Of a stretch of DNA of 64,000 nt, positions 47,593 through 59,384 are shown in pieces. The first letter of the stretch is position 1. Each line of letters begins with the position of its first letter. The DNA is from Ampullaceana balthica (taxonomy: Eukaryota > Mollusca > Gastropoda > Lymnaeidae): positions 607,464 through 671,463 of the forward strand of contig CALYLW010000020.1 of NCBI GenBank assembly GCA_944989445.1, read 5' to 3'. A program made the translations under genes and the position numbers. Below the pieces are notes generated by a model, which did not search any database, was not told the DNA's origin, and saw nothing but the letters and a program-made list of their open reading frames with translations.

Positions 47593-47724
47593 GGACAGGA
47601 ACGACTTACCAAGCTTGCATTGATGCATATTCACTACGCTTTCAATATCAACGAGGACAGTGTTTTACAGATATTTGTTAACAAAAACCCAAGAAGGGGT
47701 TACATCGAAGATGTTCTAAAGTAA
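47593..47724 (+). pseudogene. C-terminal relic of a hAT-type transposase
   Basis: The frame GQERLTKLALMHIHYAFNIN...NPRRGYIEDVLK-stop resembles the end of the hAT dimerisation region found in ZMYM1-like transposon proteins (ERLxxLALxxIHY...DIF). Only this last part is present. No start and no upstream frame were found. Confidence 0.5.
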
Positions 47725-48070
47725 ACCTCATAGCATCGTGGTCTTCCGCCTTGTCAGTTCTCTACCATAATGTATGTAATTCAACTCTTTAACGCGTGCG
47801 CCTGCAGATTTCATTATTAATAAGAAAAGGAATGAATGATCGAGTACTTGCATTTTTAAATAAAATACTATTTTGGAAGCTTTTATTTACAGTTTAGTTC
47901 ATTATTGCATGAAAACCTACTTTTTTGGTCACTGTATGCACTGTATTCTTTGAAAACGAGGCAAAAAAGACGAGAAGTTTAATCAACGCCGTCAATAATT
48001 CATAGGTACAGAATTTTTTATTAAACATTCGCATCAAAATTTAAAGTCATAGCACCATATATTGCAGGTA

Positions 48071-48891
48071 CAGTCAAACATGTCATAACGAGATTAATTC
48101 GTTCCAGGTTCTTACTGATTAAGCGAAACACCCGTTATACGAAACAATTTTTCCCATACAAATCAATGTAAAATACGATAATCCGTTCCATGCTGAAAAA
48201 ATACACCCTTTTCAAAAAATTGTATTAACATTTATTCAAATAAAATTACTTATGAATTTTTAAAGAGTGAAACAACTAGAAAAGAATACAATTTAGATTT
48301 GAAACAAAAAACTTAAACAAAAATATGAATTTATGACAAATAATTATTGCTTTTTAACTAGAAAACTGTTAAAAACATTTTTTTTGCGGACGCTTCAAAA
48401 TTTGACGAAAATGTGATGTAATCGTTTCGTATACATTCTTGACACTCCATTTGAAGCATCCATCTCCTTAATTGTTCTTGAGAATAGTGCAGCGTGCAGA
48501 TCATTGATGTTGGCCGATTGTAGTTACGTGCTAGATTAGCCACCCTTTTCTCGCTTTTCAATGTTTTTTTTAGTTTTATTGTAACAGCAATTTTTTTCCC
48601 TCTCTTATGATGGTCTTCTTGTGGTTTTTTTCGAAGATAATTTATCAGTTTATTAAACTTTGCACATAAAAAAATTACAAATACTGTCTTAATACAAAAT
48701 TTGTAAAATCGGTTGATCACACACGAAAACAATACGCTAACAGACCGAGTGCTTAACACAGAATAATACATCAGGGCGGAAGTGCAGGCTCACTAATGAA
48801 TTTCCAGGAAAAAGGGAGTTTCCCTTTCTGCATCACTCGTTATGCGAATCTTCGCTCGTTATGAGATGTGCTCTTTATGAGAGGTTTGCCT
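48071..48891 (-). mobile_element. Pogo/Tigger-like element with degraded transposase
   Basis: CAGTCAAACATGTCATAACG at 48071 and a decayed inverse (TATGAGAGGTTTGCC, ending about 48890) bound it. On the minus strand the ORF 48771-48358 contains VTIKLKKTLKSEKRVANLARNYNRPTSMI. That matches the Pipsqueak/CENP-B-type helix-turn-helix at the start of pogo transposases (EKxxIIKxLxxGxKVANLAREYGIPKSTI). The DDE domain is absent, so the copy is dead. Confidence 0.65.
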
Positions 48892-48959
48892 TATCTTAAC
48901 ATGAAATGCCTTCGCGACAAGTTTGCGAACCACCCTTAAAAAAAGTCTGGGTACGGCCT

Positions 48960-49350
48960 TGGATGTCATACAAACTAGGCATGTAGGAGCCTGACAAGAC
49001 GTTGTTTTGTGAAGTCGTGTCAGGGTCCTACTTACCCCGTTTATGTGACATCTATCTACTAGCTTATTTGACAATCGCTTTACTCATTGGACCAATGGTT
49101 CACAGATGCCGATACATTGTTTTGTGAAGTCGTGTCAGGGTCCTACTTACCCCGTTTATGTGACATCTATCTACTAGATTATTTGACAATCGCTTTACTC
49201 ATTGGACCAATGGTTCACAGATGCCGATACATTGTTTTGTGAAGTCGTGTCAGGGTCCTACTTACCCCGTTTATGTGACATCTATCTACTAGCTTATTTG
49301 ACAATCGCTTTACTCATTGGACCAATAGTTCACAGATGCCGATACACTAT
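48960..49350. repeat. 115-bp tandem repeat derived from a palindromic MITE
   Basis: The palindrome (GGATGTCATACAAACTAGGC ... GTTTATGTGACATC) at 48959-49053 is related to 9397-9477. Its right half plus flank is then repeated with a 115-bp period (starts near 49002, 49117 and 49232). The third copy fades at about 49345. Confidence 0.85.
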
Positions 49351-49427
49351 TTTCAAGATTAAACAATTTCTTTCCTCTTAATTCCTGGTGTCTTCAAAAT
49401 AAATAATATGAATACATAATGCACGAC

Positions 49428-49498
49428 TAAACACAAACTATAGATAAGCGTAGGACGCAATAATCGAAGGAGCGTCTGTAACAGATAAGATAAGATAC
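49428..49498 (+). mobile_element. LINE 3' end fragment (TATCT-tailed family)
   Basis: ACTAAACACAAACTATAGAT, GCGTAGGACGCAATAATC and GGAGCGTCTGTAACAGATAA are the last 70 bp of the LINE at 42206, in the opposite orientation. Confidence 0.8.
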
Positions 49499-50204
49499 AT
49501 AACCAACCAATGGCTGCGATACAGCGGCCCTTGGCCTGAAGTTGTACTCTCTATGAACATTTAGTTTCTATGTAAGCGATCGCATGCTGGATACTGTTGT
49601 GAGTGTTAATGATGCCCCAAAGAGGGCGTAATATTTTAGATGGTGTTCTAAAATTGCAGCTTAAAAAAACAAACAAATATGGAAAACAGTTTGTATAAAA
49701 AGTTAAAATAAGTTTGTTTATTTTTCAACAGAATGATTTCATCTTAGCCGGCCTGCATTTAATGGCTAAAAGTCAGACGAGACCGCACAATTTTTGCCAG
49801 ATAAAATCTATTCACTTTTAAATTTAAATAATGAAACAAGCAAAGCATAAAAAATTTAAATACATTTAAAAACTTTGAACAGATGAGTTTATTTTAATTA
49901 GAATAACACTTTTTGTCGGGAGATTAACATGAAAATATTTTTTAAGAATATAAACGAAATTTATAGTAAACAAAAATGATATAAGCTTAAAATTAATACA
50001 TAAAAAAATTGACCTCCTGTTTTGATTATTTCAACTTCTGCCAACCAGTTTCTTTAACGGAGAAAATTTCAAGGGGAATAACTATTGAATTTGTATTTTA
50101 GCTGTTCATTGGTTAAGTCTTTTTTTCTTAATAACAAGATCATTAAAATGTAAAACATTGAATTAATTATTCTAAAGTGAACCTTTAAAAAGAGATTATA
50201 AAAA

Positions 50205-50636
50205 ATAGTTTAGGTGATGGGTAAAACCCATAACAAAGTCTTTTAGTTTGAAAGCTACCCCTTCACTTAGAACGTATCTTAAATATGGAAGATTGTGAAC
50301 CATAGCATAAAATGTACCTGTCATAACATATAAGCACAGTCCGTAATATAAAAAAGTATACGCTACGATTACGGAGGTAAAAATTAAAAGTCTATAATAA
50401 AATAACAACAATTTTAACAAAATATATTTAAGTGATAAGTAAAACCAATGCCTAAGTCTTTTAGATTGAAAACTATCCATTCACTTAGAACATATCTTAA
50501 ATAGGGAAGGATTTGAAACCATGCATAAACTGTTGTACCTTTCATAAAATAAACGTTCTTTCCCTGATATAATAAAATGTAGAGTTTTAACATCCAAATT
50601 AAACATGAAAAGTATATAATAAAATAACAACCATGA
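50205..50636. repeat. Diverged tandem duplication downstream of the esterase
   Basis: Two units of about 220 bp (50205-50425 and 50430-50636) share AAGTCTTTTAG-TTGAAA, TTCACTTAGAAC-TATCTTAAATA, and TATAATAAAATAACAAC. They lie just after the esterase stop codon on its strand, so they probably form its 3' UTR or flank. The open frame at 50196-50480 is a by-product. Confidence 0.75.
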
Positions 50637-50637
50637 G

Positions 50638-52496
50638 TTAACTGCTCTTAATCAAATAAGGTATCGTCTTCAGCCAAAAAGACACTCTATAATCAAAGGG
50701 ATTTCGCCTGACGGATTGAGCAACATCCAGTCTGAGATACCGCTGGAGTGATGGCTCAAACGCTGGCCAACCCGAGCTCAAGGCGCTGCCAGGATCTGAC
50801 GTTGAGGCAAACGTCGTTAACATGTCGACGAACGTGTCGGACAGTTTATCTTCAACTGGACTCGAAAATAATTCAGAATCGTTGCCCTTTTTACTGGGAA
50901 ACTCAAATTCAACATCTTGCCCGTGATTCATGCAGGGTGGTTTTAAGAGATCTGCTGATGGGGCGCAGTAGTCAAACACGTAGAAAAAGATTTTAGATTT
51001 GACGTTGGTGCAGTTTTGAGGTACCTTTGAATTGACAGACATGGTGAAGGGCAGACTCAATGAGGAGCACGAGGAAAGCGCCAACGCGGTCTCCGCCGCG
51101 GGGACGATGAAAAATAGATCAGCGAATGCGTCGAGGACATTCTGTGGAGTTAACTGACTTTCAGGAGAGCCGCTGTAGAATGTGTGAACTTGCTTCTGTA
51201 TCCGAGCACTTTGGTTTGACAGTATCCCGTATCGGGTATATAGGAAATAATCAAGAAGATCTGAGAAAAAAGATGCGTTTAGCGTGTCCTGTAAAGGTAT
51301 TATTTTCAAAAAATTTTGTGTTAACAAGGAGCCTTCGTTGTTTAAAAGGCCTATCATGTAATCCTTTTCTAGGGCGCCAGCTTCTAAAAGGTATGAGCGA
51401 TTAGCTAGTAGGGCCATTGGTTCATCGGGGATTAATTCGCCATCAACCGTTGGCTGCCATATAAAATCTGCTTGCTTTCTTGCTGCTGTGATATTGAAAC
51501 CAAAGGGTAGACTGCTGTTGAGAATATCAGCAATGCTCAGCTGTCGAAGACAAACACCCAGATCTGTTACCTTGCTGTTTGGTCCACTGGTGCAGCCAAC
51601 CTTTTCGGCAAACTCCGTCGCTCTTTTGATAGAATCCCGAGATAATGGGGAAGTTAATGACCCACTCTGAAGAATCGCCTTCTGGAAGAGTCCGTCGGAC
51701 AGTGGCGACACCGCAAGGAGAGCTGTGCTGATGGCTCCAGCGGACTCGCCGAAGACGGTTATAGCAGAGCTGTTTCCTTGGAATCGGTCAATGTTTTCTT
51801 TTACCCATTTAACGGCCAGGTACTGATCCCACAGGCCGTTATTGGCGGGAAGATCGTCAGTTTTTGTCGTCAAAAACCCGAACACGCCTAGTCTGTAGTT
51901 TACGGTGACCACTATGACGTTACTTCTTGTGACCATCTTCGATGGAAGCGAGAGGGCGTTTCCTGCCACGAATCCGCCACCGTGGATCCAAACCATGACC
52001 GGGAAGCGTTTCACGGCGCCCCGTGTGTCATTGGGCAGCGGCGTGTAAACATTGAGATACAAGCAGTCCTCGGAGTAGTTAGGATCAGGGAATCTTCTAG
52101 TCACAGTCCAGCAGGATGGTTTTCTGGGATCCGAGTTTATTGTGCGGCCTCCATCGGACGCGTTCAGTGCCTGGGGTCGTTTGAACCGAAGCTCACCCAC
52201 AGGAGGTTTGGCGAAGGGAATCGCCTTGTACGCCAGGTAATTTCTACCGAACTGCGGTTCAACTTCAAGGGAGCCCACACATTTACCGTAAGGTGTGTCA
52301 ACCATTATTGGAGCCACAGCTGCGTCGGTTCTGCTAGAGTGACCAGACCAGGTGACTGCGGAGATGGACAGCGCGACGAGGACGAATATAACGCTCATGG
52401 TGAAGCCGAATATTTTCCAGCTCATCATCCGCGAATGGACACCAGGTGTTGGTTGGCCAGGGTCTGGGTTGGATAGGGGCTCAAACTCGTGTTTAT
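50638..52496 (-). CDS. Type II membrane carboxylesterase/cholinesterase-like protein, main exon
   Basis: Family role: B-type carboxylesterases hydrolyse ester bonds; this one is predicted to face outside the cell or the ER lumen. The single exon encodes 596 residues from ATG 52428. Residues 7-27 form a hydrophobic signal anchor. HGGGF (149-153) is the oxyanion hole and EDCLYLNVY (120-128) a family signature. The catalytic triad is Ser229 (GESAG), Glu365 (NNEG) and His502 (NHGQD). Several N-x-S/T sites are present. C106/C122 fit the first conserved disulfide. The frame stays open upstream to a splice acceptor (CTAATCCTCAG| at 52497), adding a cytoplasmic stretch of at least 22 residues rich in acidic residues and proline. 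The true start may therefore be in an unseen exon upstream. Neighbours are repeats only. Subtype (juvenile hormone esterase-like, gliotactin-like or other) cannot be set. Confidence 0.9.
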
Positions 52497-52659
52497 CTGA
52501 GGATTAGACGAATTTGAATAAATTATTTACCTACGGAAAGTTTATATGATTATAAAATATTGGTAGACGTTTCTATTTCTATTAAGAAAACAAACATTTA
52601 AATTGTTATTTTAATTTAATTCATTTTTAGCCGATACGATTATATGTTTTAAAAAACCC

Positions 52660-53970
52660 GTAAAACTAAGTTGTTACTATAAATCCTTTATATATGAGAC
52701 ATAACTAAAAGTATTGATTATGTGCTGTATAATTCGCACCACGCAACAGACTAGCACAAACATTTACATGCTACATAAAGATACATGAGATAATCTACAA
52801 ATTCATTAATTTTATTACAGTTCATTCTATCGATCTGAAATTTTGAAAGCGACAGACAGACGCTACGAGTTAATATAAAGGATTAAAATAAAACAAACCC
52901 GTAAAAACAAAGTTTTTGACTATAAATCCCTTATATATGAGACATAACTAACAGTATTGATTATTTTCAAACATTTACAGACTGAATCTGTCTTAACTCA
53001 AGTTTGCTTCATAACCCTAGGGGGAGGGGTGGGTGGGAGGGGGAGAGGGGAAAAGTCTGGTCACCGATTCGCTTGACTGAGCTCAGAGTGACACGTAAAA
53101 TGTAAACAAAAGCACCCCGTCGCTTCGTTGGGTCGCCTCAATGCGTCAGCTCAAACTTTCACGTGGCAAAAAAACAATAACAAACCGTGAATTTCAATTA
53201 CATACCTCATATAAGGATAAACTAAAAATGCATTAATTTAATTACCGTACGTTCGATCGATCTGAAATTTTGATACGATGCATTGTTAGGTGAGATGGGT
53301 CTGTGTGCCAAATTTCAGCTCGATCGAATCACGGGAAGTGGGTCATTTTTTACTTTTGTTTTTCCGCCCGCCCATGAGATGACGACAGACAGAGACGACG
53401 GTGAAGTTAATATAAGGGATTTAAAATAAAACAAAGCCATAAAAACAAAGTTTTCGACTATAAATCCCTTATATATGAGACATAACTAACAGTATTGATT
53501 ATTTTCAAACATTTACAGACTGAATCTGTCTTAACTCAAGTTTGCTTCATAACCCTGGGGAGAGGGGAAAAGTCTGGTCACCGATTCGCTTGACCGAGCT
53601 CAGAGTGACACGTAAAATGTACACAAAAGCGCCCCGTCACTTCGTTGGGTCGCCTCAATGCGTCAGCTCAAAATTTCACGTGGGAAAAAAACAATAAAAA
53701 ACCGTGAATTTGAATTACATACCTCATATAAGGATAAACTAAAAATGCATTAATTTAATTACGGTACGTTCGATCGATCTGAAATTTTGATACGATGCAT
53801 TGTTATGTCAGACGGGTCAGTCTGCCAAATTTCAGCTCGATCGAATCACGGGAAGTGGGTCATTTTCGACTTTTGTTTTTCCGCCCGCCCATGAGATGAT
53901 GAGATGATGAGAGAGATGATGAGATGACGACAGAGACGGCCGCGAAGTTAATATAAGGGATTTAAAAACA
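52660..53970. repeat. Tandem AAATCCCTTATATATGAG repeat array upstream of the esterase
   Basis: The unit start AAATCCCTTATATATGAGAC recurs at about 52680 (variant), 52925 and 53462. ACGGGAAGTGGGTCATTTT and TTAATATAAGGGATTTA recur at about 53330/53405 and 53848/53950. The last two units are about 535 bp and over 90% alike by eye. Any 5' exon of the esterase must lie beyond or inside this array. Confidence 0.8.
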
Positions 53971-54254
53971 ACAACGACTTTTCTCGTTATTATTTCAAGC
54001 GCCCGTGCGTGGGTCACCGCACAACTGAGCTAATGAACTTTCCCACTGGCTCATTCATCCCTGGGATATGGAAATGTATGTGGACAACATAATCGATTGT
54101 GAATATAAATTAAAATATTCAATAAAAAGTAGATATCTTATTGTCGTTAACATTTTACCAGTGATAATAAAATAATAGATTTCATCGAGTCAAATGATGA
54201 AAGTGACTCATAAAGATAAGGTGTATATGAATGAAAAGACATCTTTTTATATAA

Positions 54255-54720
54255 TAACTAGTTTGTGCTGCGGCGCCGTGGCGCCTGCGGCGGCCCCCTT
54301 TTTTAAGGGCGCCTACGGCGCCCACCTTTTTCAAAAGCCCAACTAACTTGTCCTTGTATGATAAATACGTAATATTAAAATTTCTTAAATGTACACAAAG
54401 TATTTTATAATAGTTTTTTTTTATGTCAAAAGCCCAAGTAACTTATCCTTGTATGATAAAAAGGAAATATTCCTGAAATGTACACAAAGTATGTATTTAA
54501 TATAGGTTGTGCTGCGGCGCCCACTTTTATTTAGGGCGCCTATGGCGCCCAATTTTTTCAAAAGCCCAACAAACTTAATATCAAACTACCTTAAATGTAT
54601 AAAAAGTAATTTTAAATTGAGGTCACTTTTTTGGTAAAAAGCCCAAGTAACTTATCCTTGTATGATAAATACGAAATATTCCTTAAAATTAAACAAAGCA
54701 TTTATATAATAATTTTTACA
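54255..54720. repeat. Duplicated block with GGCGCC-rich hairpins
   Basis: GTGCTGCGGCGCC...AAGGGCGCCTACGGCGCCCA at 54266-54322 and GTGCTGCGGCGCCCACTTTTATTTAGGGCGCCTATGGCGCCCA-like sequence at about 54508-54551 are followed each time by CAAAAGCCCAA...CTTGTATGATAAATAC blocks. The hairpin tips are far GC-richer than the AT-rich surroundings. A related motif (TTGCGCCTCCGGCGCTGCGG) is at 1335. Confidence 0.7.
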
Positions 54721-55084
54721 GTGCTAATCACCACACGATTTTTAACCTAATTTTAGAAGGCAGCGCACCAAATTACTGCACCAAAAAATAACTATTTGAG
54801 TCAATCAGAACTGCTTACAACGCAAAAAAGCAGAGTGATTTCCCTCAACGTTAGGCGGCAGTGACAAATGAGCGTAAATATATAATATATGATATGTGTT
54901 ATTTTATTTTTTTAATTTAATAATGATATATTAAAATACAAAATACACAAACAAATTGTGCAATGAAAACAATTAATTGGAGCTTTATTTTTAAACTAAT
55001 ATGATATATTAATGCAGTTCCGTTTCAGGGGTACACAAAGTTATTTACTAGATATACTTTTTGGGGTAGAGATTATTTCTGTGC
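54721..55084. other. No gene or recognised repeat
   Basis: AT-rich sequence with no coding-like frame seen. Confidence 0.5.
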
Positions 55085-55354
55085 TTATCTTATCTTATCT
55101 TATCTTATCTTATCTTATCTTATCTGTTTACAGACGTTCCTTCTATACAGAAGATTATTGCGTCCTACGCTTATCTATGGTTTGTGTTTAGTCCTGCATT
55201 TTTATTAGAGATTTAAATGTTGATAAAGTGTTGGTTTTCCTGGATTCTTCAGGCAACCCATTCCACGCCCGAATTCCAGACGGGAAGAAGGAAAACTTGT
55301 ATGTGTTTGTTCTTGCATACGGAATAAGAAAGGCGTTTTTATCCTTATGTCTAT
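55085..55354 (-). mobile_element. LINE 3' end fragment (TATCT-tailed family)
   Basis: This is almost identical to 42206-42453, with a longer (TATCT)n tail at 55085-55125. It covers the 3' UTR and the last codons of the RT ORF, cut at about 55354. Confidence 0.9.
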
Positions 55355-55639
55355 CATTATTTTTGTAATGGTGAAAATTTCTAGAAATATTTAAGTTTGT
55401 TCATATTCTAAACCATTCTACTCATTTTTTTTCCTGGAACATTTTAAATAAGAGCAACGAATTTAATAATCTAAGCACCAAAGAGCACCACTGTTGTGTG
55501 TTGTGGCTTTTCATCAGTATCGGTGTTTTCGTCTGCTGCTAATCTTCATAATAATTTATAAGACGATGTGCGTGTTACATTTGTCCTTCAAACTTCAAAG
55601 TCTGTTTGAGTTTGCATTTCATCAAGGAGCTTGATTCAA

Positions 55640-56969
55640 GTGTGTATCAGTCTAGTGTGTATCTGTCTAGTGTGTATCGGTCTAGTGTGTATCAGTATAG
55701 TGTGTATCAGTCTAGTGTGCACCAGTCTAGTGTGTATCAGTCTAGTGTGTAACAGTATAGTGTGTATCAGTATAGTGTGTATCAGTATAGTGTGTATCAG
55801 TCTAGTGTGTATCAGTATAGTGTGTATCAGTATAGTGTGTATCAGTCTAGTGTGCATCAGTCTAGTGTGCATCAGTCTAGTGTGTATCAGTCTAGTGTGT
55901 ATCAGTCTAGTGTGTATCAGTCTAGTGTGTATCGGTATAGTGTGTATCGGTCTAGTGTGTATCGGTCTAGTGTGTATCAGTATAGTGTGTATCAGTCTAG
56001 TGTGTATCAGTCTAGTGTGTATCAGTCTAGTGTGTATCGGTCTAGTGTGTATCGGTATAGTGTGTATCGGTCTAGTGTGTATCGGTCTAGTGTGTATCGG
56101 TCTAGTGCGTATCGGTCTAGTGCGTATCGGTCTAGTGCGTATCGGTCTAGTGCGTATCGGTCTAGTGCGTATCAGTCTAGTGCGTATCAGTCTAGTGCGT
56201 ATCAGTCTAGTGCGTATCAGTCTAGCGTGTATCAGTCTAGCGTGTATCAGTCTAGTGTGTATCAGTATAGTGTATCAGTCTAGTGTGTATCAGTCTAGTG
56301 TGTATCAGTCTAGTGTGTATCAGTCTAGTGTGTATCGGTCTAGTGTGTATCGGTCTAGTGTGTATCGGTCTAGTGTGTATCGGTCTAGTGTGTATCGGTC
56401 TAGTGTGTATCGGTCTAGTGTGTATCGGTCTAGTGTGTATCGGTCTAGTGTGTATCGGTCTAGTGTGTATCGGTCTAGTGTGTATCGGTCTAGTGTGTAT
56501 CGGTCTAGTGTGTATCGGTCTAGTGTGTATCGGTCTAGTGTGTATCGGTCTAGTGTGTATCGGTCTAGTGTGTATCGGTCTAGTGTGTATCGGTCTAGTG
56601 TGTATCGGTCTAGTGTGTATCGGTCTAGTGTGTATCGGTCTAGTGTGTATCGGTCTAGTGTGTATCGGTCTAGTGTGTATCGGTCTAGTGTGTATCGGTC
56701 TAGTGTGTATCGGTCTAGTGTGTATCGGTCTAGTGTGTATCGGTCTAGTGTGTATCGGTATAGTGTGTATCGGTCTAGTGTGTATCGGTATAGTGTGTAT
56801 CGGTCTAGTGTGTATCGGTCTAGTGTGTATCGGTCTAGTGTGTATCGGTCTAGTGTGTATCAGTCTAGAGTGTATCAGTCTAGTGTGTATCAGTCTAGTG
56901 TGTATCAGTCTAGTGTGTATCAGTCTAGTGTGTATCAGTATAGTGTGTATCAGTCTAGTGTGTATCAGT
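55640..56969. repeat. 15-bp minisatellite, about 88 copies
   Basis: The unit is TGTGTATCRGTCTAG. Variants occur in blocks: CAG-type at the start and end, a run of GCGTAT units at about 56105-56220, and a long uniform CGG-type run at about 56330-56755, which suggests recent expansion. Because 15 is a multiple of 3 and most frames lack stops, long open frames appear on both strands (up to 486 codons). They are artefacts of the repeat. Confidence 0.97.
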
Positions 56970-57009
56970 ATCAGTTTTGTTGCCAACACCACCATTCCTA
57001 CCCACCTCT

Positions 57010-57500
57010 CATATCTATCGTATCTTATCTGTTACAGATATTGCGTCCTTGGCTTATCCATGGTTTATGTCTAATCTTGTGTTTTTATTAGTTTTAAATG
57101 TTGATAGAGTGTTTGTTTTCCTGGTTTAATCAGGCAACCTAATCCACGTCCGAATTCCGGACGAGAAGAACGAGAATTTGTATGTGTTTGTCCTTGCAAA
57201 CGGAATAAGAAAAGTGTTTTTAATCTAGAAGTGTACCGGATTTCAGTTGCAGCTACAGCAGATTCGGAATCCAGTCATTTTTCAAATCCGACTCCGGCAG
57301 AATTTCACTTCATAAATCCGGCCAAATCCGGCTGGCCATTAGAGCCATAATATATATATATATATACTTCATAAATCCGTCCAAATCCGGCTTTGACCGG
57401 ATTTCAAAAATTTAAATCCGGTAAATCCCTATTTAAATCCCTATGTCTATATGAGGGTTGTATTTGAATATCTTGGTGTTGTATTTCTAAGTTAGAATTT
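57010..57500 (-). mobile_element. LINE 3' end fragment split by a small insertion
   Basis: 57021-57222 and 57428-57500 together match the LINE 3' end (TGTTACAGATATTGCGTCC, then CTATGTCTATATGAGGGTTG). The inserted 57223-57427 has short inverted ends (TACCGGATTT and AAATCCGGTA) and repeated AAATCCGGC motifs. It is older and more diverged than the copy at 55085. Confidence 0.75.
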
Positions 57501-58261
57501 TCCACAGATTTTGTTATATTAACTGTGCTACATGTACCGTCTTAAAGTCAAGAATATTAATATTTCTAACCATAAAAATCTTGAAAAATAAAAAACGTGA
57601 ATATTAATAAGTAGTAGGCGTTTAACGAAACCTGAATTCTTACCAAATGATTTCTTCCATTTCACTGAGATGTATTTTCACCAAAAAAATCATGTTTATT
57701 GATGAATCGATTTACAGAAATGGGCAAGACGACAGACAACTTTGTTTTGTAAACTCTATATTTCCCCCATACCTGTCATCACTGACGCAGTCCCACAATC
57801 CAACTTTCACCGAGATAGAAAACATCACTAATAAAGAGAGACAAGCAGACAAGAAACTTATGCTGTAATCTACGTTTACCCTTTTCAAAGCTACGAATAC
57901 AATCCCGCCAAGGCGTTTACTGGTATCGTTATATAGGGTAAAAGCTTGAATACGGATACCAATGTATCGTCTTACTGAGCTATACCAATTATTGTTTTCG
58001 AATTATACAAATGCATCATCGTACTGGCCAATATCAATTATTGTATAAGAATTATTTCGGGCATTAAAAAATTAGCTGAAAAGTCATTTCCTTATCTCAA
58101 TGAAGCTGTAACCTTTGCGCCGATCTCAAGTTTCCAACAGCAAGATCAGCGGGTCTCAAAATAAAACGCCGAAAACTCTTCTTGAGCCAAACGCAAGGCT
58201 AACATGGGCTGATTCGTACACAGTTGATCCCATACCAAACCACCCCCAAACAGATACCATA
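57501..58261. other. No gene or recognised repeat
   Basis: A 73-codon open frame at 57647-57868 has no recognisable motif or flanking splice sites. Confidence 0.5.
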
Positions 58262-58371
58262 CGCATCAACACCCCACACACAGATGTGCTCTAATTAAGG
58301 GCGCATCAACACCCCACACACAGATGTGCTCTAATTAAGGGCGCATCAACACCCCACACACAGATGTGCTA
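58262..58371. repeat. 40-bp tandem repeat, 2.75 copies
   Basis: CGCATCAACACCCCACACAC starts at 58262, 58302 and 58342. Confidence 0.95.
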
Positions 58372-58854
58372 TAAATATCTTTAACGACACTCCTGAAACT
58401 ACACATTTTATTACAAGGAGAAGATTGAAGAAAGGCGAGGTACCCATATTCCGTTACTTTGAGAACCCAAGACGAGCTAGAGATATGAAGAAAAAAAAAT
58501 GAAACTGTGATAACATAATTTCTTTTCGCCCCACTCCAAGGGTCAAGAAGTCCATAACGTAAGCTCTTTACAATAAAATTTTAAAAAACAAAAAAACTTC
58601 TAACACACCAGCAGTCCCCCCCCCCTGTATTGACACTGACATCCCCGCTGTATGAATTTTCAGATAATCTCCCCCCCCCCACACACACACACACCCAAAC
58701 GAAAAAAAAAGACACGGAGGAAAGAAAGACACCAGCAACCCAAGATATTCCCACACTTCCCCCTCCCCTCCCGCCTTTGGTATTTTGTGTGGAGATCTCA
58801 AACCCAATTTCGTTTTATCATAATTGTTTCATAATTTAATAACATTTCAAAATC

Positions 58855-59270
58855 TTGTTTAGTGGCATTTTTAATTTTGTCAATATGACGTATGGCATTC
58901 TTGAGATAATTTGAGGTTTGGTCTTTTTGTGTGACATTTTTAACCATTTGAGTGGTGACGTTTTGTCAAATTTAGAGTTTGAATTTAGTCAATTTGAAGG
59001 GTTTAATTTTTTTCTTCTCAATTTGATGGTGGCAGTTTTTAAAATGTCTGAGGTGGCTTTTTGCGTGTGCTGATTTTAAGGGTTGAATTTTCTCAGTTTA
59101 AGAGGAGGCATTATTATTACTTTGATTTTTTGGGCATTTTTTTCAATTTGAGAAGTGAAATTTTGTCATTTCGAATGGCTGCATTTTTATGTCAATTTGA
59201 GAGGTTGCACTCTCTGCAATTTGAAGGTAGCATTGAGTAAATTTGAGTGGTGGCATAGATGCAAAAAATG
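58855..59270. repeat. Degenerate AATTTGAGRGGTGGCATTTT minisatellite
   Basis: Phrases such as TGGCATTTTT, AATTTGA-GGT and TTTTGTCAA recur every 30-45 bp with heavy drift. An old tandem array is likely. Confidence 0.5.
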
Positions 59271-59384
59271 TTTTTCCATGATAGTTTATGGGTAAAATCT
59301 TGTCCCACCCGGGGAATTCATATCATAGCTAAATCACTTTCTGTTTCTTCGGATCACATGAACTTAAAAAACGTGCGCGTGAAG

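Noticed and set aside
50196..50480. A 94-codon hydrophobic minus-strand frame after the esterase
   Set aside because: It spans a junction between two diverged copies of a tandem duplication, is AT-driven, and has no family resemblance.
51982..52476. A 164-codon plus-strand open frame
   Set aside because: It is antisense to the strongly conserved esterase frame, and its composition mirrors that gene.
55631..57091. A 486-residue open frame with VCISLVCIGLV or VYRSSVYRSS repeats
   Set aside because: It is a 15-bp minisatellite read as protein; comparable frames are open on the other strand and in other phases. There is no start context, splice site or unique coding sequence.
58568..58839. Overlapping frames on both strands
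   Set aside because: They come from C-runs, (CA)n and purine runs. The sequence is of low complexity.
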